Source: Mesorhizobium sp. M4B.F.Ca.ET.203.01.1.1 (GTDB taxonomy: Bacteria > Pseudomonadota > Alphaproteobacteria > Rhizobiales > Rhizobiaceae). From it: a stretch of DNA of 64,000 bases. The notes beneath the pieces were generated by a model. The model worked only from the letters and a program-made list of their open reading frames with translations. It did no database searches and had not been told where the DNA came from. Positions 8,533-17,489 of this stretch are shown piece after piece. The translations under genes were made by a program, and so were the position numbers. How positions within the stretch are numbered: position 1 is the stretch's first letter; the number at the start of each line of letters is the position of its first letter. The stretch is taken from assembly GCF_004791025.1 (NCBI RefSeq), contig NZ_SRUO01000025.1:28060-92059 (forward strand). Reading direction: 5' to 3'.

Positions 8533-9894
8533 TCAGCCGAAGCCGGCGATGGTGTCGTAGAGCAGCTTGAAATTGAGCACGAGGATGACGGCAGCGACGA
8601 CCCAGGCGAGCATGGCGACCGCGCGCGGGATGGCGAAATTGCCCATCTTGTTCTTGTCGGAGACGAACTGCACCAGCGGAATGACCGCGAAGGGCAACTG
8701 CATCGACAGGATCACCTGGCTGAACACCAGCAGCTGGCCGGTGCCCCTCTCGCCGTAGAGCGCGGTGACTATCACCACCGGAACGATGGCAATGCCGCGC
8801 GTCAAGAGGCGGCGGGCCCATTGCGGGATGCGCAGGCGCAGGAAGCCTTCCATGACGATCTGGCCGGCAAGCGTCGCCGTGACCGTTGAGTTGAGGCCGG
8901 AGGCGAGCAACGCCACGGCGAAAAGGATCGAGGCGATGCCGAGGCCGAGCAGCGGCGACAAGAGCTCGAAGGCCTGGCCGATCTCGGCGACGTCCTGATG
9001 GCCGGTGCCATGGAAGGCCACCGCCGAAACGATCAGGATGGAGGCGTTGACGAACAGCGCCAGGACCAGTGCGATGGTCGAGTCGGTGGTCGCCCACTTG
9101 ATCGCATCGCGCTTGCCCCGGTCGGTGCGTTCATAGGCGCGGGTCTGCACGATCGAGGAGTGCAGGTAGAGATTGTGCGGCATGACGGTGGCGCCGATGA
9201 TGCCGATGGCAATGTAGAGCATCGCCGGATTGGTGACGATCTCGGGCGACGGCACGAACATCGAATGCAGGATCGAGCCGACCGGCGGTGCGGCGGCGAA
9301 GATCTGGATGGCGAAACAGCCGAAGATGATGATCAGAAGTGCGATGACGAAGGCTTCGAGATAGCGGAAGCCCTTGTTCATCAGGAGCAGTACCAGGAAG
9401 GCATCGAGCGCGGCAAGCATGGCGCCGCCGATCAGCGGGATGCCGAACAGCAGCTGCAGCGCGATCGCCGTGCCGATGACCTCGGCGAGATCGCAGGCGA
9501 TGATGGCCAACTCGCAGGCGATCCACAGCAGGAAGTTGACGGAGCGCGGATAGTAGGCGCGGCAGGCCTGGGCGAGGTCGCGGCCGGTGGCGATACCGAG
9601 CCGGGCGGCAAGCGCCTGCAGCAGGATCGCCATCAGGTTCGACAGCATGATGATGAACAGCAGCGTATAGCCGAACTGGGCGCCGCCGGCGAGGTCGGTT
9701 GCCCAGTTGCCCGGGTCCATATAGCCGACCGAAACCATGTAGCCCGGGCCCATGAAGGCGAACAGGCGGCGGAACCAGATGCCGGTCTGCGGCACGGTGA
9801 TGGAGGCGTTGACCTCACGCAGGCTGGGCTGTTCGTCCTCGTCAGGCCGGGCAAAACGCCACGCGGATCTGGATACGGCTTCTGCGTCGGACAT
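8533..9894 (-). CDS. mntH: Nramp-family Mn2+/H+ symporter MntH
   Basis: A 453-residue membrane protein with about eleven helices and both Nramp metal-site signatures: DPGN in TM1 (GYMDPGNWATDL) and MPHN in TM6 (GATVMPHNLYLHSS). It imports Mn2+ (and Fe2+) with protons across the inner membrane. Divergent to it is a DtxR/MntR-type repressor, and the space between holds a candidate MntR box, so it should be repressed when manganese is plentiful. The N-terminus carries a ~40-residue hydrophilic extension before TM1. In rhizobia this transporter is needed for Mn supply, also in symbiosis (established knowledge). Confidence 0.93.
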   Translation of the reverse strand: MSDAEAVSRSAWRFARPDEDEQPSLREVNASITVPQTGIWFRRLFAFMGPGYMVSVGYMDPGNWATDLAGGAQFGYTLLFIIMLSNLMAILLQALAARLGIATGRDLAQACRAYYPRSVNFLLWIACELAIIACDLAEVIGTAIALQLLFGIPLIGGAMLAALDAFLVLLLMNKGFRYLEAFVIALLIIIFGCFAIQIFAAAPPVGSILHSMFVPSPEIVTNPAMLYIAIGIIGATVMPHNLYLHSSIVQTRAYERTDRGKRDAIKWATTDSTIALVLALFVNASILIVSAVAFHGTGHQDVAEIGQAFELLSPLLGLGIASILFAVALLASGLNSTVTATLAGQIVMEGFLRLRIPQWARRLLTRGIAIVPVVIVTALYGERGTGQLLVFSQVILSMQLPFAVIPLVQFVSDKNKMGNFAIPRAVAMLAWVVAAVILVLNFKLLYDTIAGFG

Positions 9895-9947
9895 CAGGGA
9901 TTTCCGCTGGAAAGGGTCGAGGTTGGCCCTTATCTATGCCACGGCTC

Positions 9948-9971
9948 AACATTATGCAATAGGCTATATTT
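9948..9971. promoter_or_regulatory. Candidate MntR box upstream of mntH
   Basis: AACATTATGC and GGCTATATTT form an imperfect dyad that resembles the known MntR box (AAACATAGC-N4-GCTATGTTT). It lies 54 bases before the mntH start. Resemblance was judged by eye only. Confidence 0.45.
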
Positions 9972-10082
9972 CATTGTTTATGCTTTTGCGACGATGCCAA
10001 CGGGCGGAGCGACCAGGCTCCTGACCCCGTTGCGCCTGCCGCGGAATGCAAATAAACGGCCAGACCAGCCGGGCTCCGTGCT

Positions 10083-10580
10083 ATGACTACGGGCCCGATT
10101 CAACGTTGTTTAGAGGGCCGCGCATTGGCGCTAAGGAACAGACCGGTTCGACGCGAAGAGCCGCTTCCGGACGCCGATGTCCATTCGGAGGGCTTCCGGC
10201 AGACGCGCGAAGCGCGCCGCGGCGCGCTCGTCGAGGACTATGTCGAGCTGATCGCCGACCTCATCGAGGATGGCAACGAGGCGCGGCAGGTCGACATCGC
10301 GGCCAGGCTCGGCGTCGCCCAGCCGACGGTGGCGAAGATGCTGACCAGGCTCTGCGCCGACGGACTGGTTTCCCGGAAACCCTATCGCGGCGTGTTCCTG
10401 ACCGAGGCCGGCCGCAAGGTCGCGGAGGAAAGCCGCATCCGCCACCAGACCGTGGAAGCCTTCCTGCGCTCGCTCGGCGTCAGCGCCGAGACGGCGCGCA
10501 TCGACGCCGAGGGCATCGAGCACCATGTCAGCGCCGAGACGCTCGAAGCCTTCCGCAAGGCGATGATCGCGCCGCGCTGA
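10083..10580 (+). CDS. mntR: DtxR-family manganese-responsive regulator MntR
   Basis: A 165-residue protein. After a ~45-residue variable N-terminus comes the DtxR winged helix (ARQVDIAARLGVAQPTVAKM, then GLVSRKPYRGVFLTEAG) and the metal-binding dimerisation domain (RHQTVEAFLRSLGV, IEHHVSAETLEAF). The His-rich IEHHVS segment supplies metal ligands. There is no C-terminal SH3-like domain, as in Escherichia coli MntR. The divergent mntH gene makes Mn-dependent repression of the transporter the obvious role. The exact start is uncertain because the first 30 residues are not conserved. Confidence 0.88.
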   Translation: MTTGPIQRCLEGRALALRNRPVRREEPLPDADVHSEGFRQTREARRGALVEDYVELIADLIEDGNEARQVDIAARLGVAQPTVAKMLTRLCADGLVSRKPYRGVFLTEAGRKVAEESRIRHQTVEAFLRSLGVSAETARIDAEGIEHHVSAETLEAFRKAMIAPR

Positions 10581-10677
10581 GCCTCGTCAGCCGCCGTGCT
10601 TGGCGGGCGAAACCCCGGAACCCCGATACGTCCAGAACGTTGCTCTTCGGCGCGATAGCCGCGCCAGGGAGGAAGAG

Positions 10678-10866
10678 ATGGGCGTTGAACAGGCACCGAC
10701 CGCAAAGGGCAAGCAGGCCGCAAAGGGACTGAGACAGGCGGCGGCGAAAGACGAGCGCAAGACCGAAGCCGAGACCGGCCGTCCGCTGGAAAAGGGCGCG
10801 GCGCGTTTCGAGGAGCGCTCGAAAAGTTCCGACGGCAAGAGCGCCGGCAGCAAGCAGAAGCCTTGA
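10678..10866 (+). CDS. Small basic hypothetical protein, 62 aa
   Basis: A short Lys/Ala/Glu/Arg-rich protein (starts MGVEQAPTAKGKQAAKG) without hydrophobic segments, probably largely disordered. The start at 10678 is supported by a strong GGAGGAAGAG ribosome site 2-10 bases upstream; the frame opens further up at 10600 but without a site. It follows mntR by about 100 bases. I know no function. Base composition and the good ribosome site make it a likely real gene. Confidence 0.55.
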   Translation: MGVEQAPTAKGKQAAKGLRQAAAKDERKTEAETGRPLEKGAARFEERSKSSDGKSAGSKQKP

Positions 10867-10884
10867 AGATTCCAGCCGGCGCGT

Positions 10885-12990
10885 TCACTCCTCGGTGTCC
10901 TGCACCCAGCTGCGTGGATGGCCGTCGACGCGGAACTGGAAGATGAAATAGGGCGGGATGCAGGTGCCCTTGCCGGGCTTGGCCTCGGCCAGGTCTTCAT
11001 AGCCGGCGGTGCAGATATAGTCCTCGCGGCAGGGATGCGTCTTGTCGCAGGCGCGCAGGCCGGCGGTCTTGGTGAATTCCCTTGTGCAATATTTGTGGTC
11101 CTTGCCGGAGCCGATGCAGTCGTTGAAGCCGGTCTTGGCGAGCCGCCCGCAACTCGCCTCGTCGGGCAGCTTGTCGCAACTGGCCTTACGCAGCATGCCG
11201 CCCGGAAAACCGCCGGTCTTCTGCTCGGGGTTGTCGTAGCGCTGGCGCGCCGCGCCATAGCCGGCAAGCTTGATCGGCGGCTTCTTGTCCCTGGCCGGGT
11301 CGATGGCGCAGGCTTTCGCCGTCGCCGGCGAGAGGCGGCAATACTGGTCGCTGCCCCATTTCGACATCCTGATCTCGCCGAACTCGACGGTGTCGCCGAC
11401 CGCGGTTCCGGCCTCGCTGACGCAGGTGCCGAAGCCCGGATGGATGGCGCTTTCGTGGACGCCGGCGCAGCGCAGGCCTTCGCCGCAGGTCCAGTCCTTG
11501 AAGCTTTCATCCGTGCCGCGATAGCAGATCGAGCCCCAGCCATTGTAGAGGTCGGTGCCTTTCAGGGCGTCGGCGAATTTCGCATCCGGACGGGCGGCGA
11601 AGCCCTTGCTGAAATCGGGATGCTCGCCGGCGGCGAACTGCTCGACGATGGCCAGGCGGCGCGGCAGGTCGGCGAAGAAGACCGCCGAGCCCGGCACGAA
11701 CACGGCGTTGCGCCGCGGCTCGCTGGCCGGATCGGCGCCGGTGTAGTGGAAACCGGCGATGCCGTGGGTCTGGTGGCAGCCGGTGCAGCTCATCTCGTTG
11801 AGGCGCAGATTGAAGCCGGCCACCGACTTTATGGAGCGCAGCGCGTTGCCCCTGGCGACATAGTCCTTCAGCGCCTTGTCGACGGCGGCATCATCGAGCA
11901 GGCCATAGGCGATGTTGTTTTGCGAGCGCGCCATGCCGCCAGGCGCTACCGAGACGGCGCTGGTCGCCAGGAATTTATCGTCGACGATCAGCCGGCCGCG
12001 ATCGAGATCGTAGATGTTGCGGTCGGTGAGCAGCCATTTGGCGAAGGCCTGCCGGTCCGCCAGCACCGTCTTGCGGTCGATCTGGTTCTCCATCCGCGAT
12101 TCCTGGAAGGTGGCGGTGGCCGGATCCCATTTGAAGATCTTCAGCAGATATTCGGCGTGGCCGCCGAAATCGCGGCGGGTCGAGGCCGACAGGCGCAGCA
12201 CCTGCATGTTGAGCTCGACCCGCATGATCTGCGAGGAATTGAGCATGGCGCCCGACAGCGGGCCTTCGTCGGAGCGCAGCCAGGCCGCAAGCTGCTCGGG
12301 CGCAAGGTCCTTCCCGCCGGCCGCCAGCCAGCGCCTGGCGACGTCGGCGCAGGACCCATCGGCGGCGCGCGGGCGATCCTTGGAGGCGCGCCCCGTCGCG
12401 GCAGTCGGCTTGGCGTTGAAGACCAGGCTCATCGTCAGCGGCAGCCGCGAGGAGACCCGCTCTCCGGGCTTTTCCTCGACCGAATAGTGGAAACGGTAGA
12501 TCAGCCGGATCTCGCCGCATTCGGTGTGGCCGAGATAGCCGCGATCCATGCGGTTGACGACGCCGGTGAGGTCCAGCGTCGAGCCGTTGTCGTCGATGTA
12601 TTTCGGATTGAACTTCTGGCTCGTGTCCTTGGACTTGGCCAGTCCCGCGACATAGGGATCGGGACTTGCCGCGGGCTCGTCGGCGATCTCCTGCTTGACC
12701 GCATTGCGCACCGGGGTCAGCGCGCGCACCGAAAACAGGCCGCGATTGTCGACGTCGCGCGTCAGGCCGATCGCCGGGCCGAGCAGTCGGCTGATCGACA
12801 GGCCGCCGCGCTCGAGCGCCTGCAAGGTCGCGGGGTCGGTGACGGCGACGCTGGAATCGAGCGTGGCGGCAGGCGCCGCCCCAGCGCCGAAACCGGCCAA
12901 TACCAGCAGAAACAGGAAACGGCCGATCGTCCGCAAGCGCCCCTCGCATCCCCTTGTCCGGCGCCATGCTACAGGCCTTGCGCCGCCCAT
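10885..12990 (-). CDS. Large exported Cys-rich protein with one c-type haem motif
   Basis: About 701 residues. An N-terminal hydrophobic stretch (GRFLFLLVLAGFGAGAAPAA) looks like a signal peptide. A single CxxCH haem-attachment motif (CTGCH, about residues 402-406 from ATG 12990) lies in the middle, and the last third holds many Cys residues, probably in disulphides. This suggests a periplasmic or surface cytochrome-like protein of unknown electron partner. The start is uncertain: ATG 12990 leaves a long Arg-rich n-region, TTG 12936 gives a cleaner signal peptide but a poorly spaced ribosome site, and the frame is open to 13254. No operon partner is visible; the next gene is divergent. Confidence 0.7.
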   Translation of the reverse strand: MGGARPVAWRRTRGCEGRLRTIGRFLFLLVLAGFGAGAAPAATLDSSVAVTDPATLQALERGGLSISRLLGPAIGLTRDVDNRGLFSVRALTPVRNAVKQEIADEPAASPDPYVAGLAKSKDTSQKFNPKYIDDNGSTLDLTGVVNRMDRGYLGHTECGEIRLIYRFHYSVEEKPGERVSSRLPLTMSLVFNAKPTAATGRASKDRPRAADGSCADVARRWLAAGGKDLAPEQLAAWLRSDEGPLSGAMLNSSQIMRVELNMQVLRLSASTRRDFGGHAEYLLKIFKWDPATATFQESRMENQIDRKTVLADRQAFAKWLLTDRNIYDLDRGRLIVDDKFLATSAVSVAPGGMARSQNNIAYGLLDDAAVDKALKDYVARGNALRSIKSVAGFNLRLNEMSCTGCHQTHGIAGFHYTGADPASEPRRNAVFVPGSAVFFADLPRRLAIVEQFAAGEHPDFSKGFAARPDAKFADALKGTDLYNGWGSICYRGTDESFKDWTCGEGLRCAGVHESAIHPGFGTCVSEAGTAVGDTVEFGEIRMSKWGSDQYCRLSPATAKACAIDPARDKKPPIKLAGYGAARQRYDNPEQKTGGFPGGMLRKASCDKLPDEASCGRLAKTGFNDCIGSGKDHKYCTREFTKTAGLRACDKTHPCREDYICTAGYEDLAEAKPGKGTCIPPYFIFQFRVDGHPRSWVQDTEE

Positions 12991-13118
12991 TCCAGCGCCG
13001 GTTTGCGAGCGAAAAATGCTGTGACTTGCTGCAACCATTGGGATAATTGTTTGTTGGGTCTGATTGGCACCAGGATGCCGGCCTGGCCGTTTGGAAATTC
13101 GCATCGCGAGGAGTTGCC

Positions 13119-14033
13119 ATGCTCTGGAGAGGCCGCCGTCAGAGTGACAATGTCGAGGACGAGCGCAGCGACACGGGTGGCAGCGGCGGATTCGGCGGCG
13201 GCAGCCCGGGCCAGTTCCGCATCCCGATCGGGGGCCGCACCGGCGGCGGCTCAAGCATCTTCATCGTCATCCTGGTTGTGCTGGCCGGCTGGTATTTCGG
13301 CTTCGATCCGTCACAGATACTGGGCGGCGGCGACAGCAGCGGCCAGATCACCGACGACAGCGGCAGCGAAGGTGGCGGCGCGGGGGCCCCGGCTTCCGAC
13401 GAGATGAAGCAGTTCGTCTCGACCGTGCTTGCCGAAACCGAAGACACCTGGAAAGGCATCTTCCAGGCCAATGGCCTGACTTACGAAGATCCGAAGCTGG
13501 TGCTGTTCAGCAGCCAGATACGCTCGGCCTGCGGCTTCGCCTCGGCTGCGGCCGGACCGTTCTATTGTCCGGGTGATCACAAGGTCTACCTCGACATGAC
13601 GTTCTTCCAGCAGCTCGACCAGCAGTTCGGCGCTTCCGGAGAGTTTGCCCGGGCCTATGTGATCGCGCATGAGGTCGGCCACCATGTGCAGAACCTCACC
13701 GGCATCCTGCCCAAGTTCAACAACATGCGGCAGGGGATGAGCGAGGCCGACGCCAACCACATGTCGATGCAGGTCGAACTGCAGGCCGACTGCTTCGCCG
13801 GTGTCTGGGCGCATTACACCGCGCAGAAGGGCATTTTGGAACAGGGCGACATCGAGAGCGCTCTCAATGCCGCCAAGCAGATCGGCGACGATACGCTGCA
13901 GAAGAAGATGCAGGGCTACGTGGTGCCGGAAAGCTTCAACCACGGCACATCGCAGCAGCGTCAGACCTGGCTGGCTCGTGGCTACAAGAGCGGCAAGCTC
14001 TCGGACTGCGACACGTTCAACAATCCGATCTGA
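13119..14033 (+). CDS. Neutral zinc metallopeptidase (YpfJ family)
   Basis: A 304-residue protein with a short cytoplasmic Gly-rich N-terminus, one membrane anchor at about residues 43-62 (SSIFIVILVVLAGWYFG) and a periplasmic domain with the zinc-protease motif HEVGHH (H184-H189). Family landmarks include FYCPGDHKVYLD before the motif and ELQADCFAGVW after it, which supplies the third zinc ligand. The start at 13119 follows GAGGAG. It is a monocistronic gene opposite the haem-motif gene. The substrate is unknown for the whole family. Confidence 0.9.
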   Translation: MLWRGRRQSDNVEDERSDTGGSGGFGGGSPGQFRIPIGGRTGGGSSIFIVILVVLAGWYFGFDPSQILGGGDSSGQITDDSGSEGGGAGAPASDEMKQFVSTVLAETEDTWKGIFQANGLTYEDPKLVLFSSQIRSACGFASAAAGPFYCPGDHKVYLDMTFFQQLDQQFGASGEFARAYVIAHEVGHHVQNLTGILPKFNNMRQGMSEADANHMSMQVELQADCFAGVWAHYTAQKGILEQGDIESALNAAKQIGDDTLQKKMQGYVVPESFNHGTSQQRQTWLARGYKSGKLSDCDTFNNPI

Positions 14034-14197
14034 GGCGGCGCATCGGGGTTCCTGCTACGGCGATCGGCATCGGCCATCGCGGCAACTGATGTCAGGATGA
14101 GGCAGTTGCCGTCGTTCCCTCATTGTTCTTGGTGGCGGGCTCGCCTATAAGGTGCACCCGCCTTTGCTGCAAGGCGGCCGAGGAGCTTGACACCATC

Positions 14198-15466
14198 ATG
14201 ATCGACCCCAAGACCGCCAGGCGGGGCCTTGCGCTCGTTTTCACGACGCTGCTGCTCGACATTATCGGCTTCGGCATCATCATGCCGGTGCTGCCGGCCT
14301 ATCTGCAGGAACTGACGGGGGTCGGCGTCAGCGAGGCGGCGATCGAGGGCGGCTGGCTGTTCTTCGCCTATGCGGCGATGCAGTTCGTGTTCGCTCCCGT
14401 CATCGGCGGGTTGAGCGACCGCTTCGGACGGCGGCCGGTGCTGCTTGCCTCCGTGCTCACCTTTTCGATCGACAATCTGATCTGCGCCATCGCCTGGACC
14501 TACCCGATGCTGTTCATCGGGCGCCTGCTGGCCGGCATCTCCGGCGCCAGCTATTCGACGACCTCCGCCTTCATCGCCGACATCTCGACCGATGAGAACC
14601 GGGCGAAGAATTTCGGCCTGCTCGGCATCGCCTTTGGCGTCGGCTTCGTCATCGGCCCGGTCCTGGGTGGGCTGCTCGGCACGTTCGGGCCGCGCGTGCC
14701 GTTCTATTTTGCCGCCGGGCTTGCGTTCGTGAATTTCCTGATCGCGCTGTTCCTGCTGCCGGAGACGCTCGACGACAAGCATCGCCGCCGCTTCGAGTGG
14801 AAACGCGCCAACCCGGTAGGCACGCTCATCCAGATGCGCAACTACCACGGCATCGGCTGGATCGGCCTAGTCTTCTTCCTGATGACGCTCGGACACATGA
14901 TGTACCCGGCGGTGTGGTCGTTCGTGTCCAACTATCGCTATGGCTGGAGCGAGCAACAGATCGGCTTGTCGCTCGGCGCCTTCGGCCTGTGCGGGGCGAT
15001 CGTCATGGCCACCGTCCTGCCGCGCGTTATCCCGAAGCTCGGCGAGTGGAGGACGGCGGCGATCGGCCTGACCTTCACCGCGCTCAGCGCCTTCGGCTAT
15101 GCCTTCGCCTCACAGGGCTGGATGATCTATGCGGTGATCGTCGTCGGCTGCCTGGAGGCACTGGCCGATCCGCCGCTGAGAAGCCTTGCCGCGGCCAAGG
15201 TGCCGCCTTCGGCGCAGGGCGAACTGCAGGGGGCGATGACGTCGATCTTCTCGATCACATCGATCATCACACCGCTGCTCTACACGGGGATCTTCTCGTG
15301 GTTCACCGGTCCGAACGCCCCGGTCGTGTTCGGCGGCGCGCCCTATCTGCTGGGTGCGGTCTTCCTCACCCTGGCGGTGATCGTCTTCGTCACGAAAGTC
15401 GCCAAGCCGACGCCGAAGGAGGTCGAGCGCATGCACGCGCAGGAGGCCGTGACCGATCCGGCTTGA
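14198..15466 (+). CDS. MFS transporter, TetA-like
   Basis: A 422-residue twelve-helix transporter. Motif A after TM2 is GGLSDRFGRRPVLL, the TM4/TM5 region has GRLLAGISGASYSTTSAFIAD, and TM5 has the antiporter motif (GFVIGPVLGGLLG). This pattern is typical of the TetA / multidrug branch. Real tetracycline efflux is not implied; many rhizobial homologues are uncharacterised. The start at 14198 is preceded by GAGGAG. The gene converges on carA with a 13-base gap. Confidence 0.85.
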   Translation: MIDPKTARRGLALVFTTLLLDIIGFGIIMPVLPAYLQELTGVGVSEAAIEGGWLFFAYAAMQFVFAPVIGGLSDRFGRRPVLLASVLTFSIDNLICAIAWTYPMLFIGRLLAGISGASYSTTSAFIADISTDENRAKNFGLLGIAFGVGFVIGPVLGGLLGTFGPRVPFYFAAGLAFVNFLIALFLLPETLDDKHRRRFEWKRANPVGTLIQMRNYHGIGWIGLVFFLMTLGHMMYPAVWSFVSNYRYGWSEQQIGLSLGAFGLCGAIVMATVLPRVIPKLGEWRTAAIGLTFTALSAFGYAFASQGWMIYAVIVVGCLEALADPPLRSLAAAKVPPSAQGELQGAMTSIFSITSIITPLLYTGIFSWFTGPNAPVVFGGAPYLLGAVFLTLAVIVFVTKVAKPTPKEVERMHAQEAVTDPA

Positions 15467-15479
15467 GAAGTTTGATCTG

Positions 15480-16685
15480 CTAGGCGCGTTCGGCCAGCGC
15501 CGGCTCGCCGCGCTTCTCGCGGATGAGGTTGACGAAGCGGCGGAACAGATAGTGCGAATCCTGCGGGCCGGGCGAGGCCTCGGGGTGATGCTGGACCGAG
15601 AACACCGGACGGCCGGTGAGCGCGATGCCGCAGTTCGAGCCGTCGAACAGCGAGACATGGGTCTCCTCGACGCCTTCCGGCAGCGAGTCGGCGTCGACCG
15701 CGAAACCATGGTTCATCGAGACGATCTCGACCTTGCCGGTGGTGTGGTCCTTGACCGGATGGTTGGCGCCGTGATGGCCCTGATGCATCTTGGCGGTCCT
15801 GCCGCCCAGCGCCAGCGCCAGCATCTGGTGGCCAAGGCAAATGCCGAACACCGGGATTTCGGTCTTGAGCAGGTCCTGGATCACAGGCACCGCGTAGTCG
15901 CCGGTCGCTTCCGGATCGCCGGGACCGTTGGAGAGGAAGATGCCGTCCGGCTGCATGGCGAGGATTTCCTCGGCGCCGGTCTTGGCCGGCACAACGGTGA
16001 CCTTGGCACCGAGGCCGGCGAGCAGACGCAGGATGTTGCGCTTGACGCCATAGTCGATAGCAACGACGTGCAGCGACGGCTCGGCCTGCTCGCCAAAGCC
16101 TTCGTTCCAGACCCAGGGCGTCTCGCGCCAGACGGAGGATTGCCCCGAGGTGACCTCTTTGGCGAGGTCGAGGCCGATCAGGCCCGACCAGGCGGCGGCG
16201 CGCCGCTTCAGATCGTCGAGGTCGAAGACGCCGTCCGGCGCATGCGCGATGACGGCATTGGGCATGCCCTTTTCGCGGATCAGCGCGGTCAGCGCGCGCG
16301 TGTCTATGCCCGAAAGCGCGACGATGCCGCGCTTCTTCAGCCATTGGTCGAGATGGCCAGCGGCGCGGTAGTTGGACGGGTTGGTGACATCGGCCTTGAA
16401 CACGGCGCCGACGGCGCCGGCGCGGGCGGCCGGGTTGAGGTCCTCGATGTCCTCGTCATTGGTGCCGATATTGCCGATATGCGGGAAGGTGAAGGTGACG
16501 ATCTGGCCGGCATAGGATGGGTCCGTGAGGATTTCCTGGTAGCCGGTGAGCGCGGTGTTGAAGCAGACTTCGGCGACCGCCGATCCGGTGGCGCCGAGGC
16601 CGCGACCCTCGATGACGGTGCCGTCGGCAAGCACCAAAAGCGCGGTCGGCTTCTCGGTATTCCAAGGGGCAGTCGTCGTCGCCAT
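15480..16685 (-). CDS. carA: Carbamoyl-phosphate synthase small subunit
   Basis: A 401-residue glutamine amidotransferase subunit that supplies ammonia to CarB for carbamoyl phosphate, the precursor of arginine and pyrimidines. The N-terminal CPSase domain has TGYQEILTDPSYAGQIVTFT. The class I GATase domain has the Cys nucleophile in GICLGHQ and the His/Glu pair in VQHHPEA. Length is normal for the family. carB is not in the window. The upstream 320 bases contain a palindromic repeat, and I see no clear attenuator. Confidence 0.96.
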   Translation of the reverse strand: MATTTAPWNTEKPTALLVLADGTVIEGRGLGATGSAVAEVCFNTALTGYQEILTDPSYAGQIVTFTFPHIGNIGTNDEDIEDLNPAARAGAVGAVFKADVTNPSNYRAAGHLDQWLKKRGIVALSGIDTRALTALIREKGMPNAVIAHAPDGVFDLDDLKRRAAAWSGLIGLDLAKEVTSGQSSVWRETPWVWNEGFGEQAEPSLHVVAIDYGVKRNILRLLAGLGAKVTVVPAKTGAEEILAMQPDGIFLSNGPGDPEATGDYAVPVIQDLLKTEIPVFGICLGHQMLALALGGRTAKMHQGHHGANHPVKDHTTGKVEIVSMNHGFAVDADSLPEGVEETHVSLFDGSNCGIALTGRPVFSVQHHPEASPGPQDSHYLFRRFVNLIREKRGEPALAERA

Positions 16686-17006
16686 GGCGGCACTCCTGTA
16701 AGGCTGCGTTACAGCGGGTCTGGGACCAACTGCGCAGCAAACGGCGCGGAGCAGCGATTTCTGCGGCTTCCGCGCGTCAGTTCTTCTCGCTCATGCCGTT
16801 TTCCCAAAACCGCTATGCACTTTTGGGCGGCATGAACTCATTGTCTCATGCAGGACCGAGTACATAGGCGAAGGCGCCAAAGCGGTCAATGCGGTGGCCG
16901 GAAACCAGTCCCGATTTTGTTTCTCCAGCAATATCAGTGGCTTGCCTGGATTTGCTTTGCGCGCGGGGCAAAGCTATTGTCCGCGCCGTTCGAAGGAGAG
17001 AGCACG
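16686..17006. other. Divergent intergenic region carA / YqeY gene
   Basis: About 320 bases without a gene. It contains the family B palindrome at 16791-16835 and the promoters of carA and the YqeY gene. I see no leader peptide or riboswitch. Confidence 0.5.
16791..16835. repeat. Intergenic palindromic repeat, family B
   Basis: TCATGCCG (16791) pairs with CGGCATGA (ends 16835). The core reads CCCAAAACCGCTATGCACTT, close to the copy at 8480. Confidence 0.72.
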
Positions 17007-17456
17007 ATGCGCGAAAAAATCGCCGAATCCCTGAAGAGCGCGATGAAGGCGCAGGACAAGCACCGCTTGCCCACTCTGCGGCTGATCCAGGCCGCCATCC
17101 ACGACCGCGACATCGCCAATCGCGGTGCCGGCAAGCCGGCCGCGAGCGAAGAAGAGATCCTGCAGATCCTGGCCAAGATGGTGAAGCAGCGCGAGGAATC
17201 GGCGAAGGCTTTCGAGGACGGCAAGCGGCCGGAACTGGCCGCGCAGGAGCGTGGCGAGATGGAGATCATCCGCGGCTTCCTGCCGACGCAGCTCGACGAT
17301 GCCGCCGTTACGGCTGCGGCACGCGAGGCGATCGCGGCGACGGGCGCCGCCAGCCAGAAGGACATGGGCAAGGTGATCGGCGCGCTGAAGCAGAAATATG
17401 CCGGCCAGATGGATTTCGGCAAGGCGAGCAGCATCGTCAAAGGGCTGTTGCAGTAA
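17007..17456 (+). CDS. GatB/YqeY domain-containing protein
   Basis: A 149-residue soluble protein of the YqeY family, related to the C-terminal tail of the GatB amidotransferase subunit. Landmarks are LPTLRLIQAAIHDRDIANR, the EEEILQILAKMVKQREES helix and DMGKVIGALKQKYAGQMD near the end. The family is thought to bind tRNA, but its role is not settled. The start at 17007 follows GAAGGAGAG. In alphaproteobacteria this gene commonly precedes dnaG and rpoD; here about 6 kb of other genes lie between. Confidence 0.9.
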   Translation: MREKIAESLKSAMKAQDKHRLPTLRLIQAAIHDRDIANRGAGKPAASEEEILQILAKMVKQREESAKAFEDGKRPELAAQERGEMEIIRGFLPTQLDDAAVTAAAREAIAATGAASQKDMGKVIGALKQKYAGQMDFGKASSIVKGLLQ

Positions 17457-17489
17457 CCTGCGCTCGCCCGCTTCACGGGGGAGGCGGCC

